Origin: Collybiopsis luxurians FD-317 M1 | Taxonomy: Eukaryota; Basidiomycota; Agaricomycetes; Agaricales; Omphalotaceae | Direction of reading: 5' to 3' | DNA: 64,000 bases | Assembly (NCBI GenBank): GCA_000827265.1 | Contig: KN834769.1 | Span: 419,996-483,995 of the forward strand | Part shown: positions 49,941 to 60,155 of the stretch, piece by piece | Position numbering within the stretch: position 1 is the stretch's first letter | How the letters are laid out: every line of letters begins with the position of its first letter | The notes under the pieces: generated by a model | The model's database searches: none | The model's input: the letters and a program-made list of their open reading frames with translations, nothing else | Told to the model about the DNA's origin: nothing | Made by a program: the position numbers and the translations under genes

Positions 49941-50540
49941 TTGCAGGAAGTCTTTACCTTAAAATCATGCAATTTGGTTAAGGGAGCAGACGTGGAATCT
50001 TTCGACAATCAGGACGACTATGCTGGTCAGCTTAGAAGGTGGATCTAATTCATCCGTGAAGCAAACCCAGACGTTGTTATTGGGTATAATACATGTGTTG
50101 TGAACTTGGAAGAATCAAAGGTTCGTTTAAATCTTTTGCTTCTTCACACTTGAACGAATCATGTCAGGGTTTGAGATGTCTGGGGTGACTTTTCGAGATA
50201 GAGCCTATCTCGCTGTGGTTGTAATTCCCGGTAGTCTCCAAATTGATCTCCTCGACTACGAACATTACTATCCATCCGCGGAAGAAAAGATCAAGTTGAT
50301 GCAAGCCGGCATTGATAAGAGTTTCCTATCTCTCCAGGCCTCGTCCTTCCGTTTCTTAGATCAGAAAAAGGAGGACATTTATTTCATGCAAATCCCAGTT
50401 CTTCGAACTGGTACTACAGAGGACCGGAAGAAGCTTGCGGTTTACTGTTTAAAGGCAAAAGAATGTTTATTCCAAATTTACTATTCGTACTTACATGAGT
50501 TCCGTTCCGGGATACATATTTGCCCTTGCAGCTGATGGAC
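49941..50540 (+). pseudogene. fragment of DNA polymerase delta catalytic subunit (POL3)
   Basis: The plus strand reads EVFTLKSCNLVKGADVESFD, a TAA-interrupted FIREANPDVVIGYN at about 50045-50090, then IDLLDYEHYYPS, SFRFLDQKKEDIYF and GTTEDRKKLAVYCLKA (50380-50460). These match, in order, the 3'-5' exonuclease domain of B-family polymerase delta (VFTLNTC, DPDVIIGYN, FLGEQKEDVHH, GTAEDRRRLAVYCLKDA). Stops and frame changes break it, and the polymerase motifs are absent. The functional POL3 must lie elsewhere in the genome. The fragment probably arrived by retroposition or a small DNA duplication. Confidence 0.65.
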
Positions 50541-51066
50541 TGTCTTAAGGCTATGGAAAAATGGGTTGAGCGAAGCCAGCTCAGCAAAACTACCTTCAAC
50601 TCCATGGTCAGAAATCTGAGACATTAGACCATGAGTTTGGCGTGTAAGCTCATCGAATTTGCCTGGATCTCACATAGCTATGTAGACACATGCCTATCTC
50701 CTTCAAATACCGGAGCTCTGGATATTTATATCCAGTTCTCTATAATGCAGAACTTCACCGCATGATTTCTTCGATATGCTGATCCAGGACATCATTTTGA
50801 TCGGGCAACCTCAGTTTATTGGACTAAAACAAACTGTGCCCTATGCGTAGACATGATCAACACTGCAATTAAAAAGAGATACTAAACGTAACTCCACCAC
50901 TGACGACGAAGTCAAGGTATTCCTACAAACACAGAATAATTTAAGAGGATCAACCAAGACACGCTGATATATGTGCAAATCGAAAAGCTAAACAATAATC
51001 CAAGTAAAAATTCGCAGCAGAATAATGAACGTTGTAACAAAATCCGCGCTAAGCGCGTGTGAAGGT

Positions 51067-53224
51067 TCATAGCAGACGACTGTTCGACATACTTTTTCTG
51101 ATGATGGATTCGCGCACTGGAAAAGTCGAGTTAAAGATTGCCGGAATGATGAGTGCCAAGCATACCGTCCACAAGAATGAGGAAGGTGGACTTGACATCC
51201 TGATATGATACCATCAGCGGCAAAAGGACAGTAGGGAAGTAATATGACTTGCCGTGACCAACGTAAGGTGGCAGTAGAATGCCCGAGCAGTGGTCGAGTG
51301 GTTCTTGTGCATAGTAGCAAACTTCTCTCTCATGTCTGTGGCATTGTCGATGAAGATGGCAACTTTCGCCGAAGTTAAAGACAAAACTTACACTTTGACA
51401 CCCCGTCAAATGTGTTTGGTCGATCACCATACGAGACGACCCATTTGTTAAACTGAATGCCAGATTCGAGCTTAGCCTTGAGGACGTCGCATTTGTTGAG
51501 AAAGAGGATCAGCTGGGTATTCTGAAGGAGTTGGTTTGAGACGATAGTTTTCCAAAGGAGAAGGGAATCCTCCTATAAGCCAAATCAGAAAACGGAAACG
51601 GTGGGTAGTACCAAGGGCAAGTTACACACCAATCTGTTGACAGTGGGATCCTCTACTAAGAATTGATCGAAACAGGAGAGAGGCGCCAACAATATGATAG
51701 CATGCACCGAGTCAAAGAATGGTGCCCATGCGGCTACTATGGAAAAGGTAATTTCAGAATAGAATCTGAAAAAAAGAATATCCGCGTACCTCGCTAGAAA
51801 GATAAACATGGTAAGGAAAAGATTGAATGCACACCTACTGGAAGGATCTTACCAATGATCGAGCCCCACCTACCTTGAATATTCTCCAATCCCTATGCAG
51901 CATGCCTCCTTCCGTAGAGGGTATTAGGACCGATGCAAAATTCTTACGAGACATAAGCTAACCTGTTGTCAGAACAAAGCGATGTTCAGTGACACCTTCT
52001 TTACAAGAATATCGTTGAGACGTTTACAGGTTCCGGAAAAGTAAAAAAAAAAAAGGTAGCTACCTGTCGTCTTGAGTCGTGCTTTGAGAACATCGTCTGA
52101 AAATGAAGAGAGTTACGGGTTGATGATAGCGGCAAAAATGTTACTTACCGTCGGTAGGAATATACTTGAGCGCAGTGACTCGTTCAAGATCATCCAAAAA
52201 GCTATCAGGGACATGAATTCTTGAAAATGCCGAAAGTGACGTGAAGGCCTACAATCCAGGGGTATCCTCAAGGCGGAGGCGCAATGCTTTAAGAAGAGCT
52301 CGGATTGTGGGATCATTCCAGAGTTTGATCATATCCTCGGCGCAATTGTGTAGAATAACACCAGGATCATTTGGATCATCAAAATCTATCCCTTGTTCAC
52401 TGTCCATGCTATTTCGTGATGACGGCGACGGCCGTGAGAATGCCGACTTCCAGGGACGTGTAGGTCGGGGAACATTGGTGATAGATGTAGCCTCTAATTC
52501 AAGTTTTCTCCCTAGAGACTCTTCAACCTGCAAAATGGGCGAAAGGCGCATTTTGAGTTTAAGATGCTCTGGAGTGAGTGTTGGCAAATCGTCAAAGGCA
52601 GGTAAAGGAACAGAGGGAGTCTCATCCAGGGAGTGGGGTGATGAAGGGGAAATTGGAGAGGACGTCGCCTGCTGGGCAGTGGAAATTGCATCAATGATTA
52701 TACAGATAGAACGGGCGACATTGAGCTGGATAACTGCTCTCCACGAGGCTCGTTCAGCTTTGAAAGGCTTTGGTGAGCTGATAAGTTGAAAATCTAGTCG
52801 GTACTGGTCAATGGAAGCTCCATTAGCTTTGCAGTTCGCGTACTTTTCAACGTTGTAGATTTTCCTGTACCATCCAGTCAGGCTTATTATACTTATTCGA
52901 CACCAAATGGAAGAATACCTGATTCGCTTTGACCTACACTAGGAATTGAGTGCAATGGCCTGAAAGCTAGTAGAGAAACACACCAAGAAGCAATACCTTG
53001 ATTGGCACTGCCCTCTGTTTTTCTGCGAGACGTCGAGCATTGATTTCTTCGTCAATTTCATGGGATATTTTTTTAGCTCTGCGTTCCTGAATTAACCTGC
53101 CTATGAGTCCGGAACGTAGTGGAGGAATCGTCTCGCCAGGGGATTTGACCATTTTCCTACCGTTCTCACAGTCCTCGTGGGTATGGGCAACCGCCGCGAG
53201 GGTTTCCGTGGGCTCACGTCCCAT
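51067..53224 (-). CDS. atypical G-protein alpha subunit, 14 exons with microexons
   Basis: Exons are 53224-52984, 52933-52919 (15 nt), 52864-52844 (21 nt), 52793-52253, 52219-52149, 52096-52064, 51995-51963, 51908-51853, 51793-51790 (4 nt), 51733-51630, 51572-51392, 51335-51253, 51199-51166 and 51116-51067, giving 488 aa with every phase closing. G1 is GQSESGKST at 81-89, split over three exons. Switch I has R303 and T306 in RLKTTGV. G3 reads KVGGARSLR at 330-338 instead of DVGGQRSER. G4 is NKCD at 399-402 and G5 is TLVTD at 458-462. MG at the N-terminus permits myristoylation. The N-terminus is about 40 residues longer than usual, and a Ser/Pro-rich insert lies in the helical domain. One intron (51252-51200) starts GCAAGT. 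G-alphas couple pheromone or nutrient receptors to effectors. A hAT element starts 50 bp upstream. Confidence 0.9.
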
Positions 53225-53273
53225 GTCTGTGGACGGCTATGTCAAATTTGGACATAGCCTGCACAGCCATCCG

Positions 53274-53297
53274 TAGTGCTCCGATGGCTTGGCTTGG
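53274..53297. repeat. hAT left terminal inverted repeat
   Basis: Begins TAGTGCTCC and is preceded by the 8-bp flank GCCATCCG. Confidence 0.8.
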
Positions 53298-54536
53298 AAT
53301 AGCCACGTCAAGCGGAGCGGAGCCACTCTATATATAGCTTCCCGCAGCTTGGAGCGGCTGAGCTATTACCAGCCGACCGAATTAGGAAGCCTCATCGCTG
53401 TCAAATCCTTTGTCCATCTGTCTTCACCGTTTGCATAGTTTATGGCTTCTCCATTACTCCGCTTTATTTTACTGTATATTCAGAACGATTAGAGGGTGTT
53501 TCGGCGAGAGAATACAGCTTTTCTTACAAGGCTTGGACTCCGAGTACACCGAAAGAGATGTGCATTAGTCCAGATCATCATTCCTAGACACTCAAACAGT
53601 TTCCGTTCACCGAATAACTGAGTCCCCCACCCAGTACTACTTATTAACCATAGCCTCAACAGTGTCCAAGTTGACCTGCGCTCCATTTTTATCTTCCATT
53701 TTAGTATCAACTGTCAAAACCGATTGGATTGCTGGACTCACAAAATGTGTTTGCAATGTATATGCGCCATTTGAAAGGCTAAACAGCCCTCGGAGCTTAC
53801 CATCTTTTAAATGGTTGCTGTTCTGGGGGCGAAATTTGTAGCTCAAACTGGAATTTTAGTGTGCCGCAGCGCATTTACAGTTTTCTTTAAAAGTGCAACC
53901 CACTGTTTACCATTAAGCCTTTTGCTTCCACTGCTCAGAATGCCCTGCAATCAGGATGAGCACACTGAACTTGATAATGGTGCACTCATGACCACATTTC
54001 ACATTCAGAGTTAGGGTGTTTCTAGTACTCTTACAATTGTTTTTCTCTGAACATAGATCTCACAGCTACCCAAACAACTCGCACATCTCGAGCTAGGTCT
54101 CTGGGACACACACAGTCCACCACTAATTGTAACACAAGGCAGCACACCTGCAGCCAAAATGCTGGTAAGTATACCACTTTGTTTTATATCCATTGTCTTT
54201 TCTCATTGTGTAACCTCAAGCTCGAACAACAAGCAATCAGCCGGGTGAGGATATATTGCAGGATGACAATTATGGTTCTTCGGAAAGACAACCTTCTCCT
54301 GTCCATGATGGTAAATCTAATATCTTGATTGTGCTATTGATTCACTTTGGTTTCTGTCAGTACCCTCCAGACAGCACCTACCACAGACACCTGATTCACA
54401 GAGTAGAATACATGTACACTTTCAAAGCCAGGACACTGGAGGATCACCTGGTGAAGCCTTTGACTTCTCGAACACTTCACCAAGCCCACCTGAGTTGCCG
54501 ATACCTCACCAAAATCTGCATGGCACACAGTCTACT

Positions 54537-57194
54537 ATGGCATCTGAGTCTCAGCCTTTCTCCACTCAAACCCCCTCAACCCCTCAAACTCCTCAGCATG
54601 CACGTATTGTTAGGGGCACCCACACTCCAGTACAGAGGTGCATCCGGCAGGCAGGTACAGCAGCTGGGCCTCGAGCTAGGGATGTTTGGACCTTTTTCAA
54701 GAAAGTTGGGGATGAATATCATTGCCATTTCTGCGAGTATGTATTCTTCTACCTATTCTTTCTTCAAAATTTCTTTGACTTATGGACTCTAGGCAACTGA
54801 AGAATGAAGGAAAAGAAGTTCCATTCAATACCTATAGTGAGAAAACTGGAACTGATAATCTCCGTGACCACCTTCAAAAACATCACCTCAAAGTCTGGAT
54901 TGAGGCATGTGTGTCCCAGCAAATTGCACTAGATACCAACAAATCGCAGAAAGCCCTGGCAGAATATAAGCTCAGATATGTTTGAGAGGGCAATGAGGCA
55001 AGTACAGGCATAGGGCTGGGAGATGGTCATCAGTATGCATTCTCTATGGAGGCCTTCGTAGATGCAATAATGGAATTTATCATTGCCGAAGACAAGGAAA
55101 GTTTTTATTTTCTTTAATCTGATTTCACTGATGCTTTTGTAACAGTCATTCACAGTAGTGGAAAGTCCTTTCTTCTGCAAGCTGATCCTTACATTGTGCA
55201 ATGATCTGAAGGACAAGGATATTCCACATGCTGATACTATATGCAAACAGGTTATTGAAACACTTGATGAATACTTTGCCAAATTGCAAGATGAAATCAA
55301 AGTATGTAATTCCTGTTATACAGAATATATTGAATCAGAATTTGATACTCAACACCACAATGATAGAACACTTGTGTTGGCTCTATGGCCTTTGCAGATG
55401 ATATTTGGACAGATTTGAAGCTACATAGTTTCATGGCCATCACAGCTAGCTGGATACAGAAAGTTGAAGTTGAAACTCCAGTGGGAACCCAGACAGAATA
55501 TATTCATTGTACAGACTTGATTGGTTTTGTTCATGTTCCTGGATCACATGCTGGAGTCAATCTAGCAGAGACTTTTCACTTTGCCTTGTGTCAATTAGGA
55601 ATCACACCTGAAAAGGTTTGCACTCTTTATTGTTTGTATTTTGTATTGAGTCTCTGACTGTACACATTAGGTTGGGTGGATTACTTCTGTCAATGCAAGT
55701 AATAATGAGACACTCATGGAGCCACCGGCGCAGCTTATGGGACTCCCACTTTACTGGTATCCAGAAGAAAGGTGAATTAGGTAAGCTTTAATTGGGTACT
55801 AACTTGTCAAACACTCTTAAGATATTTCAATATAGATGTTTTTCTCATGTTGTTAATCTCTCGGAAAAGGCAGTTCTTGGTAAACTGGAAAATATTGGGA
55901 ACAGAGTTCTGGCTCAGCTTCGGAAAGCCATTTGTATGGTATGTCAGGGCCTCTTTAAGCTTTTTGAACTTCTTTCAATTGACTTTCAATCTAGATAAGA
56001 AGCTCAGGGCATCAGTGTGAATCTTTTGCAAGATGCCTCAGATTATCTCATCTACCTGAGCTTCAGTTAATACTAGATGTGGATACTCAATGGTCATCAA
56101 CATATCTTATGATCCAGTGGGCATTGAGGCTGAGGCTGGTATGTCCTTGTCTAAATTTGGAAGCAACTTCTGCGAATTGATCTTATACTCATAGGCTTTT
56201 ACAACCTTTTTCACTGATCATTTTGAGACATCTAATCAAAGTGATATAATTACAGATCATCAGTGGAATCTTCTTCATGGAATCCAAGATATTTTGGCAG
56301 TAAGCTGCATTAATATAGATATGTGGTTACTGCTTTAATGCTTATTACTAGATCCCTCATCTCTTTCAACAATGTCTTGCTACTGAAAAATCTCCTACAC
56401 TATGCTGGGTCATCCCATCTTTCACAGTCATGATCACCAGCTATAAACAGATGATTGTCAAGCACCCTCACCTTGCCACAGCTGCACAGGCTGGATCAGA
56501 TAAACTTACTGACTACTATCAGCATATTCAGGAAATTCCAGCATATGTTCTTGCAATGGGTGTGTCATTTTCCTCTGAATTCAAAACATATCTTGATTCT
56601 TGATATGATCCCAGCTTTGAATCCTCTTGCAAAACTTGATTTCTATGCAATGACTGAGATTGACAAACTTGCTTGGGCTAGGGATCTCTTTATTGAGGCA
56701 GTATGTACTATAACCTTATGATTTTGTTCAATCTCTAACACAATCATGCAGGTTGAGCAGTGCAATGGTGAAGACAACTACAGTGATCATGATAACACAT
56801 CTTTTGTGCAGCCTATGACAGAATTGTCATTTGCTGACTGGTTCCTACAGTCAAGTAGTGTCCATCCAGTTGTCAATTCTGCAAGAAAAGAAGTCAAATT
56901 ATATTTAAGTGAGCCAATTGTTAATTGTGAGAGCCTCAGCTTCTGGAAGGTATGTTTAATATTTGGACATTATAATGTATCTCTCACTACTCTTAGGAAA
57001 ACCAAGAATGCTACCTGAAGATCTTCCGATTAGCAATGGATATCCTACCAATTCAGGCCACATCTGTCCCCTGCGAGTGCATATTCTCTTCTTCTAAAGA
57101 AACAATCACAGTGCGACGGTTGTCCCTTAGTCCTCAGTCAATGGAAGCTCTTCAAGTTCTCAAATATGGGCTCAAAAAGTACAGGACTGTGTAA
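54537..57194 (+). pseudogene. hAT transposase with BED zinc finger, at least one premature stop
   Basis: The coding parts run from about 54537 to a TAA at 57192-57194, with several introns; upstream exons from about 53.9 kb are possible. A BED-type finger comes first (DVWTFFKKVGDEYHCHFC, then HLQKHH). Next are IPHADTICKQVIE, the catalytic-core landmarks DIWTDLKLHSFMAITASWI and VGWITSVNASNNETLME, then FSHVVNLSEKAVLG, DVDTQWSSTYLMI, and a C-terminal dimerisation domain (LAMDILPIQATSVPCECIFS, then RRLSLSPQSMEALQVLKY). The frame is cut by a TGA at 54983-54985, in sequence that otherwise continues smoothly (EGNEASTGIG). This fits a CGA to TGA change. Other splice joins are plausible but unverified, so the gene is probably inactive. 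Confidence 0.75.
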
Positions 57195-57968
57195 AGCTGG
57201 TACAAACATCCATTCCTAACCCCTATTCATTTCTCTTTTACTATACATCTTTCACATGACCGTGTTTATGACTAACTTTCATATCAATACCTTTTGGACA
57301 TACAACTCCTCCCTATCTCCACTCCACACAGTATCATTGTTCTTTTTCTATTTCGTTCCCACTGTCATTGTTTTATTAATGAACTGTCCTTGTTTCTCTT
57401 CTCGCATCTGTCGCATGACCACATGCTCCATACCTTTTATTCTCATAGCTGTCACTTAGCTATTGTCTTCCAGTAGCATTAGTTTCTTGTCTTGTCCTCC
57501 AGTAGCATTAGTCCCTCTTACAGCTTACTACAGTATATATACCTACCACCTGTAACCTGAGTCCCCATCTTGACCTCTCTGTCAATTGGGACCAGACTTT
57601 GCCTAAACTGATTACTGTGCTCTTGAAAGCCACTCCGCTGTAAACCACTTTGTGACAGGGACACTGAACCTTACAGTGGGATTGTCAGTTGAAGAGCAAT
57701 TGCAACAGATCGAAGGAATGACACATGATCAGTTTGATGTTCCAGACTATATGACAGCCTTTATCAAAGGACATAACATTTGAACTGTGTATACTAGGTT
57801 AAATAATGTATTATCGTCGCAAACAAGTATATAGAACTTGGCAGAAAGGAAGTGTTTCTAAATATAGCATGACATTTGGCTCAAGCTGTGGCACACCAAG
57901 CCAATTACCGCTTTTAGGTGAGCCGAGCTGTCACAAGCTGAAGCCAAACAAAGCCATGTCAAGCGGAG

Positions 57969-57992
57969 CTAAGCTCAGCCGTTGGAGCACTA
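57969..57992. repeat. hAT right terminal inverted repeat
   Basis: Ends GGAGCACTA and is followed by the 8-bp flank GCCATCCA. Confidence 0.8.
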
Positions 57993-58489
57993 GCCATCCA
58001 GAAATGGCCCGTCTCCTTCCCCAAATAGCAGTTTTTGTTGCAACATGTAGGCTTCCCATGAGCGGTGTCAGTGTGAGCCTTCTTCTACAATGACCATCAC
58101 TGGCTGATTCTCCCATGAGTCAAACTGTTCATTGTCTCTCTATATATCTATCCCCGGTACTCTATATAACTCTTTGAGCCAGTCATCAGCTGCAACCATG
58201 CACTCTGCCTTGCAGAGAGATTTTTCTTTTTTTTTACTTTTGGATCCGGTCTCAAGAGTATGATGAAAAGCTTGCAAGAGTCTACTGGTTTCCAGGTATG
58301 TGTTCATTATCCTGCCATTTAGCCTGAATACTAATGATTTCTGTCACCAGTTCTGCAACATTGTATACTTTCAAGTTCTGGACTTTTGTTGATCTTTTTA
58401 TTTTGTCTTTCCCTTTGTCTACATGCTGAAGTCATACACCTCTGCACTGTGTACACGCTGTACTGTTCCCAATCAAATCATGTGTCTTT

Positions 58490-58657
58490 TGTTGAATATA
58501 GTGGAGCCAGTGGTTGTCTGGTCACTGCAGATCGATTTCATATTTGGTCCTGTATTTACTTATATAGCCCATATTTAGTATTTCAATTTATTCTTTCTGA
58601 CCCCCCCCTCAACTGGATCCCTTGCAAGAGGTTCTTGCCTGACCACATTATCTAACA
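58490..58657 (+). repeat. left LTR (168 bp)
   Basis: TGTTG...TAACA; shares the C7-9 tract and GTATTTACTTATATAGCCCA with the right LTR. Confidence 0.87.
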
Positions 58658-58828
58658 GATTATGAGACTCGAAGTCTCTTACTGATCCCTGAACATTCTA
58701 TTACTGCTCTGTTGAGCCCAAAACTGTGATACCACTCTGCCAAGCATGAACTGTGCCTATCCAAAAGCACCTGAACTGCTGAATCTTAAGCTCAGTGGGA
58801 GCTTGCTGTTGATTGCTGCCTTGTTACA

Positions 58829-59695
58829 ATGTCTGAACCACAGTGTGATGGGAAGATTATATTGAAGAATAACCAAGGTACCGATTTATTCAGAAACTGG
58901 TTTATTCAGAGGAGAGCCGAGTTGAGGAAAAAGGGGTTGTTGAGAGTGATTGGGTGATGGACCAAGGAAACTGCAGGGAGTGATACTCACCTGATTGGGG
59001 AGCCAAGAGAGCCAAGGCCAATGGCTAGCCCAAACACAAAGGCCTACAAGACCTGGGAGAACTGATGGAATGAGACAGCTGGAATTATAGTTGAGAGTCT
59101 GGATGCTGATCAGTACATTCTCATCAAAGGAATTGACAATGATCCCCTTGCCATGATTGATAAAATTCAGAAATATCATACTGAGAAGGGCATGGGATTG
59201 CTGAATGCTATCTATGGTAGCATGATGCACACCCCAAAGAAGGAGTCAGTTTCCATTGAGGATTATGTTCAGAATATTTGAAAGCTTGCCAACTTGCTTG
59301 AGAGCCTAGGAGAGCCCATCTCCCTGCAACTTGTTATTGCTTGCATCCTATTTTCCCTTCCCAGCAACTTTCAGCCTGTCATCACTGCACTTGATGAAGA
59401 TCCTTGTAACAGTGATATTGACCATGTTGCTGCCCATCTACACAACTAATCCCCTACTGAATCTAGTGCCAAGTGAGAGGTAGCAGCGTTGGCTGCTGGT
59501 ACATCTGGCTGCAAAGTTCCCCATCCTATGTCTGAAATCACCTGCTTCCATTGTGGCAAGTGTGGCCACTACCAGTTGAACTGCCCTGATAATGTTCCTG
59601 TCCAGGCCAGTGCTGCTACTATCACTGCTGATCCTAATCCCAGTGAACTTTATGTCCTGTCTGCTGATGTACCAGACAAGAGCCTACCATTCTAG
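58829..59695 (+). pseudogene. copia-type gag with zinc knuckle, several stops
   Basis: From the ATG at 58829 the reading gives an N-terminal gag start (MSEPQCDGKIILKNNQ), then after a short frame disturbance DADQYILIKGIDNDPLAM, LLNAIYGSMMHTPKKESVSI, LANLLESLGEPISLQLV, ILFSLPSNFQPVITALDEDP, and a CCHC knuckle CFHCGKCGHYQLNC at about 59540-59585. The order is that of copia gag (UBN2/retrotran_gag type). In-frame stops include TGA at about 59062 and 59278, TAA near 59449 and TGA near 59474. It is the only coding content of the element. Confidence 0.7.
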
Positions 59696-59799
59696 ACTTC
59701 AGTGGGAGCAAATTTTTCTGCTTTCTTTTCTTGGATTCTCTTATTACCATATGCATTGTGTTTATTTATTTTCTGATACAGTGATTGTCCAAGTGGGAG

Positions 59800-59967
59800 T
59801 GTTGAGCATAGTGGAGCCGGTGGTTGTCCAGTCATTGCAGATCAGTTTCATATTTGGTCTTGTATTTACTTATATAGCCCATATTTAGTATTTCAATTTA
59901 TTCTTTCTGACCCCCCCCTTGACTGGATCCCTTGCGAGAGGTTCTCACCTGACCACATTATCTAACA
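59800..59967 (+). repeat. right LTR (168 bp)
   Basis: Same ends and length as the left LTR; preceded by the polypurine tract AAGTGGGAG at about 59791-59799. Confidence 0.87.
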
Positions 59968-60155
59968 TCTTTAGTCTGTGCTTGAATTTCAAATACACCT
60001 ATTTGAATGCTGGCCCACAACCACATTGACCCATTCCAGTCTGAACTATCTTTCTAGCTAAAACCTTTTTTTTTTTTTTTTTTTTTTGTTGCTCTAATTA
60101 TGCCTCCTGATCATACAAAAGGCCATAAACCAGAGCATTCTGCCAACTACAGTGG
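59968..60155. other. short spacer with T23 tract
   Basis: A homopolymer of 23 T lies at 60066-60088. Read on the minus strand it is an A-tract downstream of the copia relic, which could mark a polyadenylated insertion end; this is only a possibility. Confidence 0.4.

Larger units (their letters stand above)
53274..57992 (+). mobile_element. complete hAT DNA transposon with TIRs and 8-bp target duplication
   Basis: The left end starts TAGTGCTCCGATGGCTTGGC, and the reverse complement of the right end starts TAGTGCTCCAACGGCTGAGC. The first 9 bases are identical, and about 19 of 24 match overall. The flanks are GCCATCCG (53266-53273) and GCCATCCA (57993-58000), a 7-of-8 match of the length expected for hAT target duplications. 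GTCAAGCGGAGC occurs as a subterminal motif near both ends. Between the ends lies a hAT transposase with a BED finger and hAT C-terminal domain. Element length is 4719 bp. The body is markedly poor in CpG. Confidence 0.85.
58490..59967 (+). mobile_element. complete gag-only LTR retroelement (TR-GAG-like, copia type)
   Basis: Two direct repeats of 168 bp (58490-58657 and 59800-59967), each starting TGTTG and ending TAACA, bound a 1142-bp interior. The flanks carry a perfect 5-bp target duplication, TCTTT (58485-58489 and 59968-59972). A purine tract AAGTGGGAG directly precedes the right LTR, as in copia elements. The interior codes only a gag with one CCHC knuckle; protease, integrase, reverse transcriptase and RNase H are absent. 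The base after the left LTR starts a stretch with TTATGAG, which would pair with the anticodon loop of initiator tRNA-Met. The LTRs have diverged by several substitutions, so the insertion is not recent. Confidence 0.85.

Noticed and set aside
53484..53850. Minus-strand frames at the left end of the hAT element
   Set aside because: Short, lie inside the transposon leader, no similarity to a second transposon gene.
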